From Wyeomyia smithii (taxonomy: Eukaryota; Arthropoda; Insecta; Diptera; Culicidae): DNA of 64,000 nucleotides. The DNA lies in the NCBI RefSeq assembly GCF_029784165.1, contig NC_073695.1, forward strand, positions 91,829,902 through 91,893,901, given 5' to 3'. The notes below the pieces were generated by a model that was not told where the DNA came from, made no database searches, and saw nothing but the letters and a program-made list of their open reading frames with translations. Positions 60,901 to 64,000 of this stretch are shown piece by piece. The first letter of the stretch is position 1, and every line of letters starts with the position of its first letter. The position numbers were made by a program, and so were the translations under genes.

Positions 60901-62279
60901 AAATTGGGGTAGAATGCACCAAGAAGCGCCGCAAAAGATTACTTAACAACTTAGGTAGGGGAGAACCGTACCAGACACACCAGTTGGGTAAGATGGTCTA
61001 TGCTATTAATTCCCCAAAATACTTACACATGTGGCTTTTTATGACGAATTTTATTGCTTTGCTCATGAAAATCCAGCTTTTCTACAGTTCTCATATAAAA
61101 AGGTGTGCCATAATGACTAAAATACTTGAACAACTGCCCAATTGGCTGTGGTTCTGTCCAACATGTAATTGTTCATGAATTTTTTATAGGCTTTTATGAT
61201 TAACTGACCTGTAAATAATACAAAAAACTTTTGTATTATTTACAGGTCAGTTAATCATAAAAGCTTATAGATTAGAAGCGCTGTAAATCGCGCAAATGAT
61301 TAACTGGTGCATTTTGTACGATCCTCCCCTATATCCCATTGCTTTGGATTTCACTTCTGAGACTTCAAGTGCTTCTCACTTAGCGTGCTAATTTCTGTTA
61401 GAAGCTTATTAGTCTTCTGCATTGAAGCATATTAGCCTTTTTTGTGGTGCGTCTGGCCACAAACTTGTTTGGTAGCAAGGGCAATATTTATTAAAAATAA
61501 TACTATAATCGAGTATACGTCATGAACATATATTATATAGACAATGTTGCTTAAAAATTATTAAAAGTTCTGTAAACTGCGTGAATACTTACCTGGTGAG
61601 TTTTGTACAGTTCTCCCCTACTGTATAAAAGCCCCTTATCTCCGTCAGCGCTCATTGAGATTTTAACAAATTATTTTTGATTTACTCAAAAGCACTGATT
61701 ATAGATTGAACGTTTTCGGAATTCATATTTTTTGCATGTAAACTATACATTTTGGCTACAAATAACGATTTCTGATGTAAAGTAAATCAGAAAGGTCCCT
61801 TCAAAAATGTAAAAATTTCCCAGAATGAATGATTTTGATTAAATGTTTCTAGAAGATGACGCTTGCTAGAAACACACACACATACACCATACGTATTGTT
61901 AAATTACTTCAAAAATATAAAAAAAAACAATATGTGTTTAGTTTTTAGCTCGCAAATATCCTTTAAAATACGCCTCTCCTTCCGAATCTCGTGAAAACAG
62001 TTGAAAGTGTTATTTCAATTGTTGAATCAGAATTTTTGTAAATTTACTATTAAAAACTTTACATATGGATTAAATTGAATCAAACCATTTAACACATTTC
62101 AGTCTGAAAATTATCCGCAGAACTCCACGGGACCTATGGATCCCGATGCAGCACCGCCCTACAGCCCTACAATGCAGCATCACAACATAATGATGGATAT
62201 AGACGCGACGGAAGAGCAACAGTTGATCATGCAGGACACGCCGCAACATGGGCCGCCTGTCATGATGGCCACTAGGGCG
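20635..62279 (+). CDS. Shab: Shab (Kv2) voltage-gated potassium channel, 5' and middle part of the gene
   Basis: Shab forms tetrameric delayed-rectifier K+ channels in neuron and muscle plasma membranes. Five exons join: 20635-21032, 29468-30002, 44343-45186, 55898-56040 and 62103-62279. All introns are GT/AG; phases are 2, 0, 1 and 0, and the open frame reaches 699 codons before leaving the window. Order of parts: Gly-rich N-tail (1-132), T1 (about 155-260) with HX5CX20CC zinc motif (H227, C233, C254, C255), S1-S6 (312 to about 540) with S4 charges and TVGYGD filter (499-504), PIP bend in S6 (530-532), then a cytoplasmic tail with the conserved SGGRNPAMTGGGCYKNY stretch seen in fly Shab. The gene continues beyond 64000, where the rest of the tail is expected. 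An alternative 3' exon at 53274 gives a shorter product. Confidence 0.96.
22191..22504. mobile_element. hAT miniature element inside the LINE (314 bp)
   Basis: Left end CAGCGGTTCTAAACTTTTTT, right end reversed CAGTGATTCTCAACCTGTGG, both followed by CGCGTACCCC-type sequence. This is a classic hAT terminus. A perfect 8-bp duplication CTCTACGG flanks it (22183-22190, 22505-22512). The LINE frame (ACT CTA CGG / GAA CTC) joins cleanly once the element and one copy of the duplication are removed. Confidence 0.93.
22726..23558. mobile_element. Element with CCCAAGTAACAC ends inside the LINE (about 0.83 kb)
   Basis: The LINE frame stops at TGGCAACAGGTACAG and resumes at GGTTGTAGACAAGC. The inserted block begins CCCAAGTAACACACAAAAC and ends GTGTGTTACTAGGG. 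The ends match those of the 9144-10857 element, so it is probably a shorter relative. The frame at 23257-23523 inside it has no recognised domain. Confidence 0.55.
23901..24989. mobile_element. TA-target element with GGGGTACTGGGGG ends inside the LINE (1089 bp)
   Basis: Left end GGGGTACTGGGGGTAAGACC, right end reversed GGGGTACTGGGGGTAAGCCC, flanked by TA (23899-23900, 24990-24991). The LINE frame is interrupted in PNWG and continues after the element. GC-rich subterminal blocks (around 24235-24275 and 24747-24785) with ACACCGTCACCC-like and GGTGTTACCCCC words may be binding repeats. Structural class as at 5129, 14787 and 60958. Confidence 0.82.
25558..26130. repeat. Two-unit tandem duplication
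   Basis: The block from about 25570 to 25805 recurs at about 25812-26120. Shared words include GTTAGGAAACTATTACT, GAATTTTCCTTGAAGTTC, GAATTCTATCGATGGAATAT and CAAATTATAAAACTTTTGGT. The second unit carries about 60 bp of extra sequence. Both are very AT-rich. The flank at 25420-25560 looks like a partial third unit. Confidence 0.7.
26976..28040 (-). mobile_element. Pogo-like element (1065 bp) with subterminal repeats
   Basis: The left end CCGTGCTGGATCGAAATCCG and the right end reversed CCGTGCTGGATCGAAACCCG are flanked by TA (26974-26975, 28041-28042). The motif GAATCGAAATCCGTACAC recurs in both orientations near both ends (27172, 27202, 27222, 27243, 27595, 28003, 28016). It encodes a psq-type helix-turn-helix relic, as in pogo/Tigger transposons, and no catalytic domain, so it is an internally deleted copy. 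Confidence 0.75.
27321..27614 (-). pseudogene. Psq-type helix-turn-helix relic of a pogo-like transposase
   Basis: The part beginning MEENKYKYTTNNFEGA (27539 on the minus strand) and going through GKSYREASRDSGVPVTTISG has the layout of the pipsqueak/CENP-B-type DNA-binding domain at the N-terminus of pogo transposases: basic start, helix, REAS, short turn, GVP..T. The frame ends soon after. No CENP-B core or DDE domain follows. It lies in the centre of the element at 26976-28040. Confidence 0.65.
28322..28880. mobile_element. hAT miniature element with a long internal hairpin (559 bp)
   Basis: Ends are CAGTGATGCCACATATACAG (left) and CAGTGATGCCACATTTTCAT (right, reversed). A perfect 8-bp duplication CTCACAAG lies at 28314-28321 and 28881-28888. 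ATACAGATTT recurs several times near both ends. A GC-rich hairpin of 64-bp arms sits in the middle. Confidence 0.93.
28536..28675. repeat. 64-bp-arm hairpin inside the hAT element
   Basis: Arms 28536-28599 and 28612-28675 are complementary with three mismatches, around a 12-nt loop. They contain CTCTGCCATGGTGAACGCG and GAGCGAGAAACTTGCCG and are far richer in GC than the rest of the element. Transcription on either strand would give a long, nearly perfect RNA duplex. Confidence 0.9.
29468..30002 (+). CDS. Shab: Shab coding exon 2: T1 tetramerisation domain
   Basis: The exon begins with one base of the split Arg-133 codon, then SMSSIPPEPFMIMRSKALNR. T1 starts at about 155 (VLINVGGVKHEVLWRTL) and runs to about 260. 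It directs subfamily-specific assembly. The zinc site of non-Shaker Kv channels is present: H227, C233, C254, C255. After T1 comes a charged helix (HEEMRKEAESLRQREEEE) and the segment LWELLEKPNTSFAAR, which closely follows the Kv2 sequence before S1. It ends at AGG before GTAAGC, phase 0. The frame runs on into the intron to 30131, but that read-through is not expected to be translated. Confidence 0.96.
30003..44342 (+). other. Shab intron 2 (14.3 kb)
   Basis: Donor GTAAGC at 30003, acceptor TTGCAG ending at 44342. Compared with the flanks it has few recognisable elements. 31.7-32.5 kb is pyrimidine-rich on the plus strand. 33.96-34.06 kb has a CA-rich tract similar to 1.5-1.85 kb. 35.58-35.73 kb is a small GC-richer patch. 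36961-37194 is a 77-codon open frame with no recognised domain. One TTAA element lies at 39364-40094. I see nothing certain in the rest. Confidence 0.75.
39364..40094. mobile_element. TTAA-target element, copy 2 (731 bp)
   Basis: GGGGATATATACC follows TTAA (39360-39363) and GGTATATAACCCC ends before TTAA (40095-40098). It aligns along its whole length with 12405-13102, including TACAACATCTTGAGAACATT, the GC-rich core GCGCCTCGCCACGGCCGC (about 39502) and ACTTTACACGCG. Non-coding. Two copies within 27 kb suggest a numerous family. Confidence 0.85.
44343..45186 (+). CDS. Shab: Shab coding exon 3: S1-S6, pore and proximal tail
   Basis: Phase 0 entry at VIAVISILFIVLSTIAL (S1, residues 312-330). 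S2 contains EAVCITWFTLEYVLRF; S3 has NIIDLFAILPYFVSLF. S4 is RRVVQVFRIMRILRILKLAR with charges at 416, 422, 425, 428, 431 and 434, and Q at 419 in an Arg position, which is typical for Kv2. S5 begins ELGLLMLFLAMGVLIFSS, the filter is TVGYGD (499-504), and S6 is IGTVCCICGVLVIALPIPII with the PIP hinge. NGT (341) in the S1-S2 loop is a possible glycosylation site. The tail to DLIDVIVDT is near identical in wording to fly Shab. It ends GATACTG before GTGAGT, phase 1. Confidence 0.98.
48659..48780 (+). CDS. Candidate alternative terminal exon of Shab (weak)
   Basis: A GC-richer island follows TCTGTTGCAG (acceptor AG at 48657-48658). In the phase required after exon 3 it reads 39 further residues starting PRKADDHDDDGRYCETSC and ends in TAG. 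The block is rich in Cys, His and Asp and has no match I recognise. The pyrimidine tract is poor. It might instead be a relic of another gene. Confidence 0.25.
50789..51390. mobile_element. Pogo-like miniature element (602 bp)
   Basis: The left end CAGAGCTTCCACAATTATGA and the right end reversed CAGTCCCTCTACAATTATGG are flanked by TA (50787-50788, 51391-51392). The word ACAATTATGGGTCA or its complement recurs at 50817, 50977, 51013 (diverged), 51177 and 51367. CAG-start ends, TA duplication and subterminal repeats suggest pogo/Tigger. The minus-strand frame at 51089-51349 has no domain. Confidence 0.7.
51933..51967. repeat. (TC)n microsatellite
   Basis: About 17 uninterrupted TC units within Shab intron 3; likely length-polymorphic. 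Confidence 0.97.
53274..53440 (+). CDS. Shab: Alternative terminal exon of Shab: short C-terminus
   Basis: A good acceptor (TGCTTCCTTGCCAG ending at 53273) precedes a phase-1 frame that fits exon 3 exactly: G|GT GAA. It reads GEQSDLLESPDESVLATPLA, a basic RRR patch, a helix-like LSSRLAELNEELRAES and INPFSDFLR, then TAG at 53438-53440. The base composition is coding-like. Use of this exon would give a channel of 647 residues that lacks the long tail coded by 55898 onward. Possible polyadenylation signals are AATAAA near 55038 and 55297. I do not know a named fly counterpart. Confidence 0.75.
55898..56040 (+). CDS. Shab: Shab coding exon 4: conserved tail segment
   Basis: Phase 1 entry completes Gly-593, then HNLSIADGNSTEEGDSVSGG, RNPAMTGGGCYKNYKHSAGL and RKRENSQ. 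The order DGNSTE..S.GRNPA.TG.GCYKNY is the fly Shab tail signature directly after S6. It ends TTCGCAG before GTATGT, phase 0. It competes with the exon at 53274 for splicing from exon 3. Cytoplasmic and Ser/Thr-rich, so it may carry phosphorylation sites. Confidence 0.93.
57965..58387 (+). pseudogene. Transposase-like relic within the foldback element
   Basis: The frame contains HNFNIPSGQLSEEAQESLNK, KRFRLNHTRKISR and TNGDLKRRLLVP, then a TAA (58262-58264), then in the same frame DPVIAGLRVKPQKK and an acidic ESENETDEDE end. The arrangement (SEEAQE..NK..K.FR..H.RK, a DP motif, acidic tail) is like the C-terminal part of a protein coded by insect DNA elements with long inverted repeats. The family name is not certain; a P-element-like origin is one possibility. 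No upstream catalytic region is left. The end is cut by R1 copy B at 58388. Confidence 0.5.
58390..58875. mobile_element. TA-target miniature element R1, copy B (486 bp, uninterrupted)
   Basis: The left end GGGTAAGAAACGGCTTAAGC and the right end reversed GGGTAGGAAACATATTTTAA both lead to AAGCAGC and are flanked by TA (58388-58389, 58876-58877). It aligns with the four segments of copy A (3875-6194) and lacks all three of its inserts, so it records the empty sites. Non-coding. Confidence 0.8.
60958..61329. mobile_element. TA-target element with GGGGAGAACCGTAC ends (372 bp)
   Basis: Left GGGGAGAACCGTACCAGACA, right reversed GGGGAGGATCGTACAAAATG, both leading to CACCAGTT; flanked by TA (60956-60957, 61330-61331). 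It contains the perfect hairpin at 61190-61264. No coding capacity. It is the fourth member of the GGGG/CCCC structural class in this window. Confidence 0.75.
61190..61264. repeat. Perfect 36-bp hairpin with 3-nt loop
   Basis: Arms 61190-61225 (beginning GCTTTTATGATTAACTGACC) and 61229-61264 are exactly complementary, separated by AAC. The left arm is in line with the sibling sequence near 60766 (GCTTTTATGCTTAATGCAAA), so the right arm looks like an inverted duplication gained by this copy. Confidence 0.95.
62103..62279 (+). CDS. Shab: Shab coding exon 5: distal tail segment
   Basis: The acceptor TTTCAG precedes a phase-0 exon of 59 codons: SENYPQNSTGPMDPDAAPPY then SPTMQHHNIMMDIDATEEQQ and LIMQDTPQHGPPVMMATRA. 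It ends GGGCG before GTACGT (phase 0). The part DAAPPYSP resembles fly DAVPPYSF in the Shab tail. Met-, Gln- and His-rich, which is common for this tail. The coding sequence must continue beyond 64000. Confidence 0.85.
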
Positions 62280-63353
62280 GTACGTATCAACCCGCATATA
62301 TAAAAATGCAATATCATTTTCATTCAAAAACGCAATGCTAAACATCATTCATACTACATCGACGCTCGTTAGTGATTTGATAGTTTCATACCAATCTTAT
62401 TGGTATATGTTTCCAAAGCTAGGGCTCGGCTCTTGAACCTACATCGCTATCTTAAAGAATTGAAGACTGTATACTCATGTGCACAACTAAACCGGTCTAT
62501 ACTTGTAAATATAATACTTTCAATTTCCATAACCAACTCTCTATAGTACTACAACAATCAGTGGAGCAATGAGGTATATTTTCCAACTACTTACCAATTC
62601 ACTAACACACAGCAAAAGCGTAATATTTTGAACCCGCGAATCCCCAAGCAGAAAACTTAACATGGAAAATTTGTTCCTCTGTTTTGCAAACACACATCGC
62701 TTTCGATAACACGTTTGGTATAAATGTTGCAAACCATACACTATATTGAAACAAACGACAGCACCAATTTGCTAATAAGTAACCATCATAATTCGACGAG
62801 TAAAAAATCGTATCAAAATTATACTAATTTTGAACGCAATTGGCAAATATTTCCAAACGTTTAACTTTATCAAATCGGATGCTTGCTCAGTTGCGAATAT
62901 TTAGCTTACATCAATCGCGCTTGCATTGCTTCAACCTTAGATGTACCTTTTAAGCCTCGAAGATTTTTTTTGCTATTAGAGATAGCATTACACCAAACAG
63001 GGGCGCCTATTAGGTTGGGAAAATATTTCTATAAACTGCTTTGCTATTACTTACACGAAGGACAACAAAAAAAAAACAAAATGATGCATAATACTGTAAT
63101 TGCTCTTTGGCAGTTTCTTGGTTTCTCGCATGCGCCATTTGATCGAATATTTGTTTAATATTATAGTTTTTTGTTTAGTAAAAATTCGGATTGTTTCAGA
63201 AAGCCTATCAATTACGAAAGGTACTACGAATAAATAAAATTTAGGGTATGGTTCAATTTTTTAAATTAGTTCGTGTTTTGCAGCACGTGACAAGCATTAC
63301 AAAACGAATAAAAAATTAACGCGAATTGAATTCGTATTTTGAACTCCTGGAGG
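62280..63353 (+). other. Shab intron 5, first part
   Basis: Donor GTACGT at 62280. No further exon is recognised before the window ends, so the next one lies beyond 64000. The 91-codon frame at 62883-63158 has no domain. Confidence 0.6.
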
Positions 63354-63355
63354 TA

Positions 63356-63818
63356 CAGGTCGGACTCGATTATCCGGAGACTCGATTATCCGGAAACTCG
63401 ATTATCTGGAATTCGATTATCCGGAATTTTAGACTCGATTATCCGGAATTTTATTTAATTTTTTTTTTTGTGTCCGTTTTCAATTTTTATTCCGAAATTT
63501 TGCCTTTGCCATCCCTTCTGGCATATTTGTTACCATTTAAGTCACTTCCAGCATGTTTGGGACATGTTCGAATTGAGTGAAAATAATCAATGTCCAATTT
63601 ATTTATTTTTACTTTTTAAGATTTAACCCCCTTTCGCCTCAGAAGTAACTTCTGGTTACGCCACTGCATCATACAAGTAAAATAAAGAAAAGAAATATTT
63701 GTTTTATGTTCGTTAATCGCAAAATTTTCAGTATTTTTTGTGTGATTCGATTATCCGGAAAACTCGATTATCCGGAATGAAAAAAAATTTAATGTTCCGG
63801 ATAATCGAGTCCGAGCTG
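63356..63818. mobile_element. Pogo-like miniature element with CTCGATTATCCGGA repeats (463 bp)
   Basis: Left end CAGGTCGGACTCGATTATCC, right end reversed CAGCTCGGACTCGATTATCC, flanked by TA (63354-63355, 63819-63820). CTCGATTATCCGGA recurs four or five times at the left (63366-63445) and twice, plus its complement, at the right (63745-63808). At 63640-63666, TAACTTCTGGTTACGCCACTG looks like the end of a second, hAT-like element, without its left partner. Non-coding; the frame at 63326-63580 reads the repeat. Confidence 0.85.
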
Positions 63819-64000
63819 TATCGCAAAATGCGCCAAGCAGAAAACTGAACTCATTATTTGTTTTGATATAGAAGTCAAGAAGCATAATGATTGACAATAC
63901 CAACTAACCTTCTAAGAAGGAATCCAAATAAAACGAGGACTACTCGAATAATAACTAGCTTGCAAGATGCAGATTACAGAACACAACAAAAATCTGAAAC
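63819..64000 (+). other. Right edge, intron DNA
   Basis: Nothing recognised. Confidence 0.4.

Larger units (their letters stand above)
60655..61618. mobile_element. Older TA-element copy, 5'-truncated, split by a younger sibling
   Basis: 60655-60800 matches 61068-61222 (CCAGCTTTTCTACAGTT, GACTAAAATA, GTCCAACATGTAATT, GCAAATAATAC-type words). Likewise 61548-61618 matches 61260-61329 (CTGTAAACTGCG, CTGGTGAGTTTTGTAC, TTCTCCCC). So an older copy spans both sides of the complete copy 60958-61329. Its left end is not found, its right end is CCCC then TA at 61619-61620. Confidence 0.6.
56041..62102 (+). other. Shab intron 4 (6.1 kb)
   Basis: Donor GTATGT at 56041, acceptor CATTTCAG ending at 62102. 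It holds a 2.46-kb foldback element (57092-59552) and a pair of TA elements (60655-61618). 56041-57091 and 59553-60654 have no recognised feature. Near 60433-60525, TCATTTCAAATGA and TCATTTGAAATGA form a short inverted pair. Confidence 0.8.

Noticed and set aside
1..64000. Endogenous viral element or bacterial insert
   Set aside because: No viral replicase, capsid or bacterial operon-like frames were seen in either strand.

Overview
The window is eukaryotic, AT-rich and intron-rich. It is dominated by one large gene on the plus strand, a voltage-gated potassium channel of the Shab (Kv2) family, spread over more than 41 kb. The repeats (hAT, pogo-like, TTAA- and TA-target miniature elements, a DD37E mariner, a tRNA-derived SINE, a RNase H-bearing LINE) and the long introns suggest a mosquito, most likely culicine. 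That organism call is an inference from gene similarity and repeat style; I could not run a search.

Layout. 1-19.7 kb is upstream DNA packed with transposable elements. It includes a five-element nest at 3.56-6.35 kb, a large inverted-terminal element at 9.1-10.9 kb, a TTAA element, a complete SINE with a 12-bp target duplication, and three elements in near tandem at 14.8-17.8 kb. 19.7-20.34 kb is a GC-richer block that looks like a 5' untranslated exon. Shab coding exons lie at 20635-21032, 29468-30002, 44343-45186, 55898-56040 and 62103-62279, and the gene runs off the right edge. All junctions use GT/AG and the phases join to one open frame of 699 codons. A further phase-compatible exon at 53274-53440 ends in a stop and gives a short C-terminus; a weaker candidate of the same kind lies at 48659-48780.

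Intron 1 (21.0-29.5 kb) holds a LINE relic split by three insertions, a tandem duplication, a pogo-like element with a psq-type helix-turn-helix relic, and a hAT miniature element containing a 64-bp-arm hairpin. Intron 2 (30.0-44.3 kb) is poor in recognisable elements apart from one TTAA element that is a sibling of the copy at 12.4 kb. The 3' part (56-64 kb) is rich again: a 2.46-kb foldback element with a transposase relic, paired TA elements with a perfect 36-bp hairpin, and a pogo-like miniature element.

How it works together: Shab makes the delayed-rectifier K+ channel subunit. T1 sets tetramer assembly, S1-S6 form the voltage sensor and pore, and the alternative 3' exons would change only the cytoplasmic tail. 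The most interesting signals are the alternative tails, the nested elements that can be dated against an intact copy elsewhere in the same window, the long hairpins, and a set of sequence-unrelated elements that share TA targets and GGGG/CCCC termini. I saw no prokaryotic gene, CRISPR array, rRNA gene or viral gene.
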